NCBI GenBank assembly: GCA_903885085.1 | Contig: CAISHH010000125.1 | Coordinates: forward strand, 1-47,645 | DNA: 47,645 nucleotides | Origin: an uncultured Campylobacterales bacterium | GTDB taxonomy: Bacteria > Campylobacterota > Campylobacteria > Campylobacterales > Sulfurimonadaceae | Reading direction: 5' to 3' | Part shown: positions 29,152 to 39,733 of the stretch, in pieces | How positions within the stretch are numbered: the first letter of the stretch is position 1 | Layout of the letters: every line of letters begins with the position of its first letter | Position numbers and translations under genes: made by a program | Notes under the pieces: generated by a model | Told to the model about the DNA's origin: nothing | The model's database searches: none | The model's input: only the letters and a program-made list of their open reading frames with translations

Positions 29152-30132
29152 ATGCGATACTTCATTAGTTCATTTATAATTTTAGGTCTCGGCTTATTAG
29201 GCGGGTATTTTTTAGGCGGTTTTGAGGGCGTTTATATTGCCGCTTTACTTGTTGTTTTAGAGATTTCACTTTCATTTGACAATGCTGTTGTTAATGCCAA
29301 AATATTAGATACGATGGATCCAATCTGGCAGAAACGATTTATACTCTTTGGTATTCCTATCGCCGTATTTGGTATGCGTCTTTTATTTCCACTTGCTATC
29401 GTTTCTATCGTAACAGGAATGGGATTATTTGAAACCTTACATGTAGCAATCAATGAACCTCATCAATATGAAGCTATACTAAAAAGCACAGAAACTACGA
29501 TCTTTGCATTTGGTGGAGCATTTTTACTTATGGTCTTTTTAGATTTCTTTTTCCAAGAGCATGAGATTACTTGGTTTAAACTTATTGAAGATTCTAAAAT
29601 GCTAAAACAGTTTTCTGGAGTTGCAAATATTGAGTTAATTATCGCAATTCTCATAGGTATTGTTCTTGGACATCTTACACAGGATTTTGAAGTTATTTTA
29701 GCTTTTATGTATGGTGTGTTATTGCACTCTCTCCTAGGAATGCTCGATCATTTTCTCTCATCTGATACAGTTAAAAGTGGTATAGCAGGATTTATTTATC
29801 TTGAAGTCTTAGATGCAAGTTTTAGTTTTGACGGTGTTATCGGAGCTTTTGCCCTTTCAAGTAATATCTTTATCATTATGATCGGTCTTGGTGTGGGGGC
29901 TATGTTTGTAAGAAGTATTACTTTGTATTTTGTAGAACATAAAACGCTTTCAGAGTTTCAATATCTTGAACACGGTGCTCATTATGCTATCGGAATTTTA
30001 GCAGTTATTATGCTTATGAAAATTATGATGCATGTTAGTGAAGCTGTAACAGGAACTATAGGAATAGTACTTATTGCAGCAGCATTCCTACACTCTATTT
30101 GGGAAAACAAGCAAGCAAGTCACTTAAAGTAA
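29152..30132 (+). CDS. DUF475 / TerC-like membrane protein
   Basis: LEISLSFDNAVVNAKIL and YLEVLDASFSFDGVIGAFALS repeats. Confidence 0.85.
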   Translation: MRYFISSFIILGLGLLGGYFLGGFEGVYIAALLVVLEISLSFDNAVVNAKILDTMDPIWQKRFILFGIPIAVFGMRLLFPLAIVSIVTGMGLFETLHVAINEPHQYEAILKSTETTIFAFGGAFLLMVFLDFFFQEHEITWFKLIEDSKMLKQFSGVANIELIIAILIGIVLGHLTQDFEVILAFMYGVLLHSLLGMLDHFLSSDTVKSGIAGFIYLEVLDASFSFDGVIGAFALSSNIFIIMIGLGVGAMFVRSITLYFVEHKTLSEFQYLEHGAHYAIGILAVIMLMKIMMHVSEAVTGTIGIVLIAAAFLHSIWENKQASHLK

Positions 30133-30145
30133 ACCTTTTTAAGCG

Positions 30146-30565
30146 TTATCCCTCTGTACGAACAATCAAGCTATCAGGCAGATTATACTGTTTGATAAGC
30201 TCACTCTCTTTTTGGCGCATCTCTCCGCTATCTACTTCATGATCAAAACCTAAAATATGTAGCAATCCATGGATAAATAAAAGTGTAAACTCCTCTTGTT
30301 CAGAATGCTGGAGTTTTTGTGCAACATCTTGCACATATTCGTAAGAGATGATAATACTGCCAAGTGGAGAAAAAGGCATCTTTTCATAGGGAAAACTTAA
30401 AACATCAGTAGGCTTGTCTATATTTCTAAACTCTTTGTTTATTGCTTGTATCTCTTCATTATTTGTCAATACAAGTTCAATCTCTTGATCCGTAAAGTCA
30501 CAAGCCATGCGTTCTAGAGTTGTAAGTTCAAAATGAAGTGGGGTTCTGTTATCAAAATCAATCAT
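30146..30565 (-). CDS. ybeY: Endoribonuclease YbeY
   Basis: TDVLSFPYE, LFIHGLLHILGFDHEVDSGEM zinc motif; start trimmed to MIDFDN. Confidence 0.92.
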   Translation of the reverse strand: MIDFDNRTPLHFELTTLERMACDFTDQEIELVLTNNEEIQAINKEFRNIDKPTDVLSFPYEKMPFSPLGSIIISYEYVQDVAQKLQHSEQEEFTLLFIHGLLHILGFDHEVDSGEMRQKESELIKQYNLPDSLIVRTEG

Positions 30566-30642
30566 GAAGAAATTATATCGAAGTGGAGTTGTAAAAGGGT
30601 TGAAAAAAGTTAATACAGATAGAATCATCTACCTGTAAATAA

Positions 30643-30858
30643 CTATGCTTTTAAATCTAAGCTTTGGCCTAAACCTGTTTTTTGCGCAGTAGATTGTTGC
30701 ATTTGCATATCACGAGCTTGAGAATCTTGGATATTTTTACTTTGAGTAGTAGCACTATCCAAAATCTTTGCCATAGACTGCTCATCAACCTCACGACTTT
30801 TTTTCATGGCATACATCTGTGCCCCAACAGGAGCTTGTGAATTAGTTACTGAATCCAT
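30643..30858 (-). CDS. YjfB-like putative motility protein
   Basis: MDSVTNSQAPVGAQMYAMKKSREVDEQSMAKILDS...GLGQSLDLKA. Confidence 0.55.
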   Translation of the reverse strand: MDSVTNSQAPVGAQMYAMKKSREVDEQSMAKILDSATTQSKNIQDSQARDMQMQQSTAQKTGLGQSLDLKA

Positions 30859-30942
30859 TATATTTCCCCTTGTAGAGTATTTGCACACTTTTAAATCGGC
30901 TAAACACTCAAAAGGTTAAATCTTCTATGCTACTATTACGAA

Positions 30943-31461
30943 ATGAAAAGAAGAGAGTTTATCAAATATTCCGCACTGTTACTTGGTTCTAGTGCCTTTG
31001 CTAGAGACCTTCACTACTATGCTTTACATGTAAGGATTATACAGGAACCTTATCAGACTATTGCAAGCGTATTAGAACAGCTTTTCCCTCCAAATATCGC
31101 TATGCCCTCTGTACACTCTTTTAATTTGATAGGTTTTTTTCAAGCACTTATGAAAGATCCTCGTGTTAAAGATGAAACCAAACAGATACTCCAAGATGGC
31201 GTAAAATGGCTCAATCAGACTTCAAAAAACAGCTATATGAAAAACTATAAAGAGCTGACACTTTCACAAAAAGAGACCCTTTTAAAACAAATATCTCTAA
31301 AACAGTGGGGTGATACTTGGCTGTGGCATCTTATGAATTTTGCTTTTGAAGCGATGTTTAGTGATCCTGTGTATGGAGCAAATATCAATAAAATAGGATG
31401 GAAATGGGTGGAGCATGAGAGTGGTTTACCCCGTCCACCAAAGGTGAATACTTATGTATGA
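30943..31461 (+). CDS. Gluconate 2-dehydrogenase subunit 3-like protein with Tat signal
   Basis: KRREFIKYSALLLG twin-arginine signal; partner of adjacent GMC oxidoreductase. Confidence 0.75.
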   Translation: MKRREFIKYSALLLGSSAFARDLHYYALHVRIIQEPYQTIASVLEQLFPPNIAMPSVHSFNLIGFFQALMKDPRVKDETKQILQDGVKWLNQTSKNSYMKNYKELTLSQKETLLKQISLKQWGDTWLWHLMNFAFEAMFSDPVYGANINKIGWKWVEHESGLPRPPKVNTYV

Positions 31462-33127
31462 TGTTTGTATCATCGGCAGTGGTCCAGGCGGTGCGCCAAT
31501 AGCTTATGAGCTCGCTCGTGCTGGGAAAAAGGTGCTCGTCTTGGAAAAAGGACCTCATTATACTGAAAAAGATTTTTTCAAAGATGAACTAGCTGTTAGC
31601 CGCCGTGATATCTATACACCGCCGCTGGGTGAAGAACAGCACGTTGTAGAAACACAAGATGACAATGGCAAATGGCAAAGTGTGGAAGCCAAAAACAGCA
31701 ACTGGAATTTCTGGAACGGTTCTATGGTTGGTGGTTCATCAAATCTTATGAGCGGATATTTTCACCGTTTAAAGCCAAATGATTTTAAAATGGCTTCTGT
31801 CTATGGAAAGATTAAGGGTGCCAATGTTGTTGACTGGGTGATTGACTACAAAACTTTGGAGCCTTATTATGACAAAGTAGAAAAAGTCGTAGGAGTCTCA
31901 GGGAAAGTTATCAAACATCCATTTTTAGAGCCACGTTCTTCAAAAGATTATCCATTTAAACCAACTTGGGAACATCCCATTTCTTCTTGGTTTGACCTTA
32001 CATGTAAGCATCTTGGATTTCATTCAATTCCTACAGCACGCGCTGTTTTACCTTATGATACACTGCAAAGAAAGGGGTGCTCTTACTCCAACTTTTGTGG
32101 TAGTTACGGCTGTGCGACGGGAGCCAAAGGCAATGCCCGATCTGCTCTTTTAGATAAAGCGGTAAAAACAGGCAACTGTACAATTTTAAGTAAATCTTTT
32201 GTGTATAAGATAGACACAGATGCAAAACATGTAACGAAGATATACTATTATGATAAAAACAGAAAACCATTTTTCGTTAGGGCAAAAATCTTCGTTTTAG
32301 CCGCACAACCCATCGAAACTGCCAGACTTCTTTTAAACTCCAAAAATAGCCACTTTCCCAAAGGTCTTTTAAATAACTTTAACCAAGTGGGAAAAAACCT
32401 TATATTTTCCGCTGGAGGCAGTGGAGAGGGGCAGTTTACCTTTGCAAATCTGCCAAAAGAGAAACGTGATGTTCTACTTACACGCGGTGCTTTTGTCAAC
32501 CGTTCACTTCAAGACTGGTATGAATATACAAAAAATAGCAAAAAGATAAAAGGTGGAACAATCGACTTTTTATTTGAACATGCAAACCCTACAAGCCGCG
32601 CGATGAGAGAAGTTTATGATAAAGATTCAAATCTTGTCTGGGGTGAGGCACTACAAAAAAAGATACAGTTTGCCTTTATGCAATCAAGAAAGTTCACTTT
32701 TGAAGTGTTTAATGATTGGTTACCGACAGATGACTGTTTTGTCAGTGTAGATGAAAAGGTGAAAGACAAATGGGGTGTTCCCGTTGGAAAAGTACGCCTT
32801 AATTCCCATCCAAGAGACATCGAAGTTGGTGAGTTTTTAGCTCAAAAAGCGGTAAAAGTTTTAAAAGATATGGGTGCTGTAAATGTTACATCTTCTATCT
32901 CTTCTGCTCCTCCTCCAAATCTTGTCGCTGGGGGGTGCCGTTTTGGAAATGACGAGCAAAGTTCAGTTTTAGACAAAAACTGTAAAACGCATGCACTGGA
33001 TAACTTCTACATCACAGATGCTTCTTTTATGCCGACAGGTGGAAGTGTTCCCTACACATGGACGATTTATGCCAACTCTTTTCGAGTTGCAGATGTGATA
33101 CTCAAAAGATTTAATATGTTAAAATAA
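31454..33127 (+). CDS. GMC-family FAD-dependent oxidoreductase
   Basis: [52 protein letters not shown]-terminal [31 protein letters not shown]. Confidence 0.9.
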   Translation: MYDVCIIGSGPGGAPIAYELARAGKKVLVLEKGPHYTEKDFFKDELAVSRRDIYTPPLGEEQHVVETQDDNGKWQSVEAKNSNWNFWNGSMVGGSSNLMSGYFHRLKPNDFKMASVYGKIKGANVVDWVIDYKTLEPYYDKVEKVVGVSGKVIKHPFLEPRSSKDYPFKPTWEHPISSWFDLTCKHLGFHSIPTARAVLPYDTLQRKGCSYSNFCGSYGCATGAKGNARSALLDKAVKTGNCTILSKSFVYKIDTDAKHVTKIYYYDKNRKPFFVRAKIFVLAAQPIETARLLLNSKNSHFPKGLLNNFNQVGKNLIFSAGGSGEGQFTFANLPKEKRDVLLTRGAFVNRSLQDWYEYTKNSKKIKGGTIDFLFEHANPTSRAMREVYDKDSNLVWGEALQKKIQFAFMQSRKFTFEVFNDWLPTDDCFVSVDEKVKDKWGVPVGKVRLNSHPRDIEVGEFLAQKAVKVLKDMGAVNVTSSISSAPPPNLVAGGCRFGNDEQSSVLDKNCKTHALDNFYITDASFMPTGGSVPYTWTIYANSFRVADVILKRFNMLK

Positions 33128-33131
33128 GGCT

Positions 33132-33827
33132 ATGAAAAATATGAAAAATAAAAAAGCAGTTTGCATTATGAGTGGCGGAATGGACTCGACTCTTTGTGCT
33201 TACATGATGCGTGATTTAGGCTATGAGATTATTGCGGTACATTTCAATTATGATCAACGAACACAGAAAAAAGAGCTTAAATGTTTCAATAATATCTTCG
33301 AAGCCTTACAGCCGCAGAGCACTTCGCATGTAGGCAAAAAATATAGTCTCGATATCGGTTTTTTCAAGGAACTCGGAGCTTCGGCATTAACTGATACGAA
33401 TATAGAAGTGCCGACAGGCGGGATAGAAGAGGGCGTTCCTGTTACCTATGTGCCCTTTCGAAACGGCATCTTTTTAAGCATGGCAGCGGCTATTGCAGAA
33501 AAAGAGGGTGCTGAAGCAATTGCTATCGGTGTTGTTGAAGAAGACAGCAGCGGATACCCAGATTGCCGACAAGAGTACATAGAAAGTATGCAAAGAAGTA
33601 TAAATCTCGGTACAAAAGATGAGACAAATATCACTATTTTTATGCCGCTTGTGCATCTTAAAAAATCCCAGATCGTCGAAGAAGCGCAAAAACTCAATGT
33701 TCCACTAGAGCTGACATGGAGCTGTTATAAAAACGAAGATAAAGCTTGTGGCGTTTGCGATAGCTGTAGACTGCGATTAAACGGTTTCAAGGAAGCCGGT
33801 ATCAAAGACCCAATCCTGTATGAATAA
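33132..33827 (+). CDS. queC: 7-cyano-7-deazaguanine synthase
   Basis: [18 protein letters not shown]-loop; [27 protein letters not shown] zinc motif. Confidence 0.95.
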   Translation: MKNMKNKKAVCIMSGGMDSTLCAYMMRDLGYEIIAVHFNYDQRTQKKELKCFNNIFEALQPQSTSHVGKKYSLDIGFFKELGASALTDTNIEVPTGGIEEGVPVTYVPFRNGIFLSMAAAIAEKEGAEAIAIGVVEEDSSGYPDCRQEYIESMQRSINLGTKDETNITIFMPLVHLKKSQIVEEAQKLNVPLELTWSCYKNEDKACGVCDSCRLRLNGFKEAGIKDPILYE

Positions 33828-34488
33828 CTTAGAGATTCTTGGCTTACATGTAAGCTATACCTATAATCCAAGACTCAAAAATAGTTATATCCATATCCTT
33901 CCATCTGCTAAAATTATTGTCAAAACACCCATAAACTCTGAGAAGCATATACGTGAACTCGTACAGAGTAAACATACTTGGATTGTCAAAAAAATCAATC
34001 ATATTGAAAAATATCAAAAGACAAATGTCAATCTTGAAGATGAAGTGCTTATATTTGGAGAGCTTTATAGTATCGATCATGAGGTTGCCACGGCTTTAAG
34101 AGAGAAACTACTAAAATCAAGAAGTGGCACAAATGAAAATATTGCATCTCTTTATGACAACTATTATAAAGAGATAGCTTCACAATATATCCCTGAAAGA
34201 GTAGAGTATTTTAGTCGTATTATGGGACTTTATCCTACAAATATCAAATACAGAAAAATGAAAAGAAGATGGGGAAGTTGTGACTCAAAAAAAGAGCTGA
34301 CATTTAATATCTATCTCTTAAAACTTTCTCGTGATCTTATAGACTATGTGATCGTCCATGAACTCTCACATATCAAGCATATGAACCATTCAAAACGTTT
34401 TCATGATCTTGTCTCAAAATACCTTGTAAACGCCAAAGAGTTGGAAAAAAGAATCAAAGAGGAGTACTATAAATTTATGGTACAATAA
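33820..34488 (+). CDS. YgjP-like / M48-type metallopeptidase
   Basis: [21 protein letters not shown]...[19 protein letters not shown] (HExxH). Confidence 0.9.
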   Translation: MNNLEILGLHVSYTYNPRLKNSYIHILPSAKIIVKTPINSEKHIRELVQSKHTWIVKKINHIEKYQKTNVNLEDEVLIFGELYSIDHEVATALREKLLKSRSGTNENIASLYDNYYKEIASQYIPERVEYFSRIMGLYPTNIKYRKMKRRWGSCDSKKELTFNIYLLKLSRDLIDYVIVHELSHIKHMNHSKRFHDLVSKYLVNAKELEKRIKEEYYKFMVQ

Positions 34489-34508
34489 TCAAAAGCAGGG
34501 GGTTAATT

Positions 34509-35309
34509 TTGAGTGTAAATATCTTATTTGTCTGTATTGAAATTCCAAAAATAGTCACTAAAAATGAGTTGGAAGCTGAATTTCCTGGGATGATGCTCTC
34601 TAAGATAGAAAACTCACTTGTTGGTGAAATAACAAACAATAAGCTGATATTTGTCTCATCTTTTGGTGTTATTACCTTTTGTAATTTTGCTCTTGAAGAG
34701 ATACAATCATTCCTTTCAAGACTAGATATCCAAGAAGCACAGCACTACAAAACAGCCCTCATCAATCAAGATTATCCGATGGTAGTCCATTCGCAATACA
34801 CAAAACCTATCATCGATGAACACACTATTAAATATGATAAGTTTGACAAAGCAACAGCGTCCATCATCTCTTTAGCGCTTTCTCAAAGCGTTGGACTCGA
34901 AATTCGGGAGAGAACACTTGAAATGAAAATGACAGAGAGTAAAAAACTCTATGAAAAGATAGAAACACTACAAGTAAAAGATAGAGCGAAACTCATGAAA
35001 TTTGCCAGCTCTATCGCAAAAGAGCGTTTTGATATTTTAAATCAGCTTTATCTTTTAGATAAGCCGGATATTTTATGGGATGATGTAGAACTCGAATCCC
35101 TTTACAATCAGCTTTCACTGCAACTAGAGCTCAAATCAAGGTTTGATGTTATCGAATATAAGATCTCTTATTTAAAAGAGTCTGTGGAGTTTGCAAAAGA
35201 TATGATAAATCAAAAATCAAGTGAGTTTTTGGAGTGGATTATCATTTGGCTGATCGTCATAGAGATCATCTTTTCTGTCTATAATTTTATAAAAGATTTT
35301 GCGAAGTAA
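34509..35309 (+). CDS. RMD1 / DUF155-family protein
   Basis: FVSSFGVITFCNFALEEI, C-terminal SSEFLEWIIIWLIVIEIIFSVYNFI; TTG start. Confidence 0.75.
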   Translation: MSVNILFVCIEIPKIVTKNELEAEFPGMMLSKIENSLVGEITNNKLIFVSSFGVITFCNFALEEIQSFLSRLDIQEAQHYKTALINQDYPMVVHSQYTKPIIDEHTIKYDKFDKATASIISLALSQSVGLEIRERTLEMKMTESKKLYEKIETLQVKDRAKLMKFASSIAKERFDILNQLYLLDKPDILWDDVELESLYNQLSLQLELKSRFDVIEYKISYLKESVEFAKDMINQKSSEFLEWIIIWLIVIEIIFSVYNFIKDFAK

Positions 35310-35315
35310 AAAGGT

Positions 35316-35759
35316 CTATTGTCCACTTGATTTGGCAAGCATATCATAATTTTTCAATACCTTTGAATAGTAATTATTGCCGTTTATTTTTCCATTATAA
35401 CAATTGAGCGTTTTTGAAGTAAATCCGTATTTGCCTATACAGCCTTTTAATACCCAAGCACCCATATAAATATTCACCTTTTCATCAAGAAGCTTATCTA
35501 CGGGAATACCATTTTTTTTCAATGTAGACAAGTGTACAGAGTTTACCTGCATAATGCCATAGTCGCAGGTTCCATTGCTATTTGCACAGTTTACAGCATT
35601 TGGATTTTGTCCAGATTCAGTTTGTGCAATTGCTTTTAAGAGAAGATAATTGATCTCATAAAATTCACCTGCATCTTTATAATTTTGATCATCCGCAACA
35701 GCACTAGAAGAGAATAGAAAGATAGTAAATATGGCAATTAAAAAGTTAAACGATTTCAT
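35316..35759 (-). CDS. Lytic transglycosylase (SLT-type, type IV secretion/invasion-like)
   Basis: YLLLKAIAQTESGQNPNAVNCANSNGTCDYGIMQVNSVHL with signal peptide. Confidence 0.88.
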   Translation of the reverse strand: MKSFNFLIAIFTIFLFSSSAVADDQNYKDAGEFYEINYLLLKAIAQTESGQNPNAVNCANSNGTCDYGIMQVNSVHLSTLKKNGIPVDKLLDEKVNIYMGAWVLKGCIGKYGFTSKTLNCYNGKINGNNYYSKVLKNYDMLAKSSGQ

Positions 35760-35965
35760 ATCATTATTCTAGCACAAATGAACTATATTGTATAAAAATT
35801 AGAAAATTTCTCTGGGAATCTGTACGACATGCAAAAACATATATGTCTTGCAGAAGAAAACCTTACACTCAAATAGGATATATACATGGATAAATTATTT
35901 GGTTAACATAATGTAAATTCTCTTGAAAAATACAAATCTCGTTATTGTCACATCTGTTGTATATT

Positions 35966-38008
35966 CTAATACTTATACGTCAATGTAAAACGCACTGATC
36001 TAGGCTCTCCGGGATGAACCATATAATCATTAACAGATGCTGACTCGTTTTTAAGCTGTGAAGCATAGTAATATTCTATATCATAACTTTGGACATTAAA
36101 AAGGTTTAACACATCTAATGAAAGATCAAAATTCTTTCCAAGATGGCGTCCAACCTTTAAATTTACCAGAGTTGAAGGTTCTGAACGTATAGAATTATCT
36201 TCTATCAAAGCGCGACTACCAAAATAACGAAGACGCGCACCTCCGAAATAATTTTTATAATCTGTTATCTCAGCACCTATAGATACTGTTTTCTCCATCG
36301 CTTCAGGGACATATGCACCACCTTCTTGCGCGGGATTTCTATAGTGTGCTTGTGAGAGTGTAAAATCTGCATCGATAATACACCAAGGAAAAGGTGTCCA
36401 GTAGTTTGCCCACTCTACTCCTATCCTGCGTGAAGGTCCAGTCGCTTCTGTCGTACCTGAATCTCCTGCAAATACAAGCTCTGAATCACTGTCCATCATC
36501 CACAAAGCCAGTGAACTCTGTAATCCTTGGATCGCTCGCGTTTGTACACCTACTTCCGCTCCAATAGTTTTAACAAGTGGCGTCGCAGCAGTACTAGATG
36601 CCATCACACCTCTAGCATCATTACTATGAAATCCATAACCTGAATTTATAAATAGTTCAGTTTTTTCCCAAGGGCCAAAAATAAAATTGAGCTTTGGGCT
36701 GGTAATAGCTGCAGTCTTAACACCTGAACTCGTAGGATTAGTATAATTTGTCACATCAAAACGATATAAATCTTCTCGAATTCCTCCGATTACGCGAACT
36801 TTATCAGCTAGAGTAAGTTCGTTTTGATAATACAATCCAACACTTGTTTCATTGACTTTATTATAACTCACGGTACTTAGTGCATTACGATTTTGAGTAT
36901 TGTATAGACCTACTCCGTTGATGAAATCATTTCGTACCGCTAAGCCATATGACTCGATGCTATCCATATCAAAGATTTTTTTTATTCTCACTTGAGCGAT
37001 ATTTGCCCCTGAAATGGTTCTTGAATCTTTTTGTTCAAACTGATCGCCTTGAGTAGGATTGTTCATATAATAGGTAAAATTAGAAAAAAGATCTAAACCA
37101 TAATCTATAATATAGGCACTTGCCGTAGTAGTGGCATCATCGCCGTAATGAGTCAGTTTTGCACTAAGACTATATCTATGTGTATTACCGCCATCGCTTG
37201 GATCGAGAGAACCGTATCTGTCTATAGTTCCATCATTAATTGCTCGAAGAGGAACTTGATTTGTCGCATCCCAATCTCCTTTGTAAGCCATCGCACTGAT
37301 CTTATAACTGTTGTGCCCATCATTTTTCGCATAGCTCACTACACCATTAAATCTTTCATATCTTTCAGGATGAGTCCACGGACCGTCGTTATGAAAATAC
37401 TCTAAAGCATAAAGCAATTTACCACCGGCAACATCATAGGAATCAGCATTTAAAACACGTCTATCGCCAAAACTCCCTACTGTCACACTCGAGATACCAT
37501 AAGGAAGCGAATCTACATAACCGATACTCGCACTCCCCGTTGAAGCGAAATCACCTTCACTCGCATAATAAGGCCCTTTTTTATATTTAATATCTGAGAT
37601 TAGTTCAGGTATCAAAAAGTTCAGATCACTATAACCCTGCCCGTGCGCATGTGTTGGAAGATTGATGGGCATATCTTCTAAAGTAGTGTAAAAGTCAGTC
37701 CCATGATCAAGGCTAAAACCACGCAAAAAATATTGATTTGCCTTACCATCGCCGCTATGTTGTGTAACAATAAGTCCCGGAACAGTCTCAAGCACTTCTG
37801 CAGGTCGCAAAAGAGGTCTGTTTGCAATCTGTTTTGCATTTACAGTGCCCTCTGTCGCACTGTCTGATGTATCAAAAGTATCGGCATTCGCCTTGGTTGC
37901 ATCCACTGTTATTTGTGGCAGCATTATATCGTTGATTTTTTGCTCTCCGCCAGCATACATAGGTATAGCTGTGACTAACCCAAACATAATCGTAAACTGG
38001 AATTTCAT
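35966..38008 (-). CDS. TonB-dependent outer-membrane receptor, putatively nickel-related
   Basis: Plug domain RPAEVLETVPGLIVTQHSGDGKANQYFLRGFSLDHGTDF; terminal beta strand VRFTLTYKY; divergent from nikR. Confidence 0.88.
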   Translation of the reverse strand: MKFQFTIMFGLVTAIPMYAGGEQKINDIMLPQITVDATKANADTFDTSDSATEGTVNAKQIANRPLLRPAEVLETVPGLIVTQHSGDGKANQYFLRGFSLDHGTDFYTTLEDMPINLPTHAHGQGYSDLNFLIPELISDIKYKKGPYYASEGDFASTGSASIGYVDSLPYGISSVTVGSFGDRRVLNADSYDVAGGKLLYALEYFHNDGPWTHPERYERFNGVVSYAKNDGHNSYKISAMAYKGDWDATNQVPLRAINDGTIDRYGSLDPSDGGNTHRYSLSAKLTHYGDDATTTASAYIIDYGLDLFSNFTYYMNNPTQGDQFEQKDSRTISGANIAQVRIKKIFDMDSIESYGLAVRNDFINGVGLYNTQNRNALSTVSYNKVNETSVGLYYQNELTLADKVRVIGGIREDLYRFDVTNYTNPTSSGVKTAAITSPKLNFIFGPWEKTELFINSGYGFHSNDARGVMASSTAATPLVKTIGAEVGVQTRAIQGLQSSLALWMMDSDSELVFAGDSGTTEATGPSRRIGVEWANYWTPFPWCIIDADFTLSQAHYRNPAQEGGAYVPEAMEKTVSIGAEITDYKNYFGGARLRYFGSRALIEDNSIRSEPSTLVNLKVGRHLGKNFDLSLDVLNLFNVQSYDIEYYYASQLKNESASVNDYMVHPGEPRSVRFTLTYKY

Positions 38009-38020
38009 TATACTTCCTTT

Positions 38021-38079
38021 TAATACATTAGTATTATTTATTTTATTTTAGTATTATTCATAACTAATACTAAAATAAA
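38021..38079. promoter_or_regulatory. Putative NikR operator region
   Basis: Perfect 15-bp inverted repeat TTTATTTTAGTATTA (38042-38056)/TAATACTAAAATAAA (38065-38079); extra half-sites TAATAC 38021-38026 and GTATTA 38031-38036. Confidence 0.65.
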
Positions 38080-38172
38080 GCTTAAAATGAACGAATATTC
38101 ATTTATTAAGCTATTTAAATTGAATTTTTGATAAAATAATTAAAATTAATATAGTATTGAAGGAAGAATTAA

Positions 38173-38586
38173 ATGGCAAATGATGCAATAATCCGTTTTA
38201 GTATTTCACTCCCTGAAGAGCTTCTTGAATCGCTCGACCATCAGATTATCAACCAAGGTTATGTTTCTCGTTCTGAATTTGTACGTGATTTGATTCGTGA
38301 GCAACTCATTGAAGATCGTTGGAATAGTAGTGAAGAGACAGTTATCGGAGTATTAACGCTTATTTATGATCATCATCAACGTGAACTGCTACAGCGAATG
38401 ACCGATGCACAACACAACACAGATGCGCAAATACTTTGTAATACCCATGTTCATATTGATCATCATAATTGCCTTGAAACTATCATGATCAAAGGTACTC
38501 CGACGCAAGTCGAAGAAGTTGCTAGTAAAATAGGTGGATTAAAAGGGATCAATTTTTCAAAACTTACCAAGACGGCTTCATTTTAA
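38173..38586 (+). CDS. nikR: Nickel-responsive transcriptional regulator NikR
   Basis: RHH N-terminus [19 protein letters not shown]; His/Cys metal site HHQ...[17 protein letters not shown]. Confidence 0.94.
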   Translation: MANDAIIRFSISLPEELLESLDHQIINQGYVSRSEFVRDLIREQLIEDRWNSSEETVIGVLTLIYDHHQRELLQRMTDAQHNTDAQILCNTHVHIDHHNCLETIMIKGTPTQVEEVASKIGGLKGINFSKLTKTASF

Positions 38587-38615
38587 AAATTGAAAACATT
38601 ACAAATTTTTATCTC

Positions 38616-39362
38616 CTATTTTACCAAACTCGTTTCCCAGCCATCATACTGACCGTTGTATTCTAAAGACTGTTCGATGAGCTTTAATGTCAGAGTATCT
38701 ATATTATTATAAAACGGAATATCTACGCGATAAAATTTTATTCCGTAGTTTGGTACTTCAACGCTTGGTTCTATATTGTTTAGAATCTTAAAATTCTCAC
38801 TTATGATAAACGCTGAAAATATCTCTCTCTCCGCAGGATTTTTAAAATAACTAGTATGTTCTATCGCCCTTTGCATGGTGAGATTATCCCCTGCTTTAGC
38901 TAGTTCATCGCAAGCATGATGATTATGAATAATTTGCCACTCTGTGTCTGTTGGAAAAAGCAGTTTTTTATACACTTCCCACTCACTATCTACTCGAGAT
39001 CCAAGTTCAAAACTGTAATTTTCAAAATGACTCATCGATCCATTTACGGTATCACTCCACTCAAAATCAAGTTTTAAGTAGTATATAAACGTAATACTGC
39101 CTTGAGAGATAACACGTCCTACATACTGTCCATGACGATATCTCAAACATTCCAGTTCTAAACGGTCTTCAATGAAAGTTATCTCTTCAATCTCATCTTT
39201 TGAGACAAATCCATCCTCAGTCTTCGTGTTGAGTTTGACTTTTACAAAAGCGACATAGCCGTGATCTTCCTGTGAACCATCCTCTGAGACGCTGACGTTT
39301 AAAGAGATCATCGCTGGATGTGCATCGACGATTTTTATATATTCTTCCCAATATCCTTGCAT
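38616..39362 (-). CDS. DUF695 / RraB-like two-domain protein
   Basis: N-terminal DUF695-like and C-terminal YNGQYDGWETSL RraB-like end. Confidence 0.6.
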   Translation of the reverse strand: MQGYWEEYIKIVDAHPAMISLNVSVSEDGSQEDHGYVAFVKVKLNTKTEDGFVSKDEIEEITFIEDRLELECLRYRHGQYVGRVISQGSITFIYYLKLDFEWSDTVNGSMSHFENYSFELGSRVDSEWEVYKKLLFPTDTEWQIIHNHHACDELAKAGDNLTMQRAIEHTSYFKNPAEREIFSAFIISENFKILNNIEPSVEVPNYGIKFYRVDIPFYNNIDTLTLKLIEQSLEYNGQYDGWETSLVK

Positions 39363-39391
39363 ATTATTATCCTAATTTAAATTTTTTTATC

Positions 39392-39733
39392 TTATTGCAT
39401 CTCTAAGCTCATCAAAAACATATCTTCGCCATCTATCACCTTGACATCTATGCTTTGACACTTTGGACAACAGTATTGAACCTTATCAAGTTCACTTACT
39501 ACTTTACACTCTTGACACTCTATAGTAAGCGGCTGAATATTCAAACTAAATTCCGCCCCATCACACACAGTCGTTTCCTTAAAAGTGTTAAAAGCAGTCT
39601 CCAAAAGATAGGGCTCAATCCCGCTCATCACACCGATCTTCACTACGATTTTAGTTATTTTTTTTGCATTATTGGCTATTGCATGTTCTTCGCACTGCGT
39701 CAATAACGCTTGCACAACACTGTATTCATGCAT
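39392..39733 (-). CDS. hypA: Hydrogenase maturation nickel metallochaperone HypA
   Basis: MHEYSVVQALL; CQEC...CCPKC zinc site. Confidence 0.95.
   Translation of the reverse strand: MHEYSVVQALLTQCEEHAIANNAKKITKIVVKIGVMSGIEPYLLETAFNTFKETTVCDGAEFSLNIQPLTIECQECKVVSELDKVQYCCPKCQSIDVKVIDGEDMFLMSLEMQ

Noticed and set aside
35765-35960. Short ORFs and nested palindromes (e.g. ACATATATGT) in the gap before the TonB receptor
   Set aside because: Peptides under 35 aa without convincing start signals; AT-rich palindromes expected by chance.
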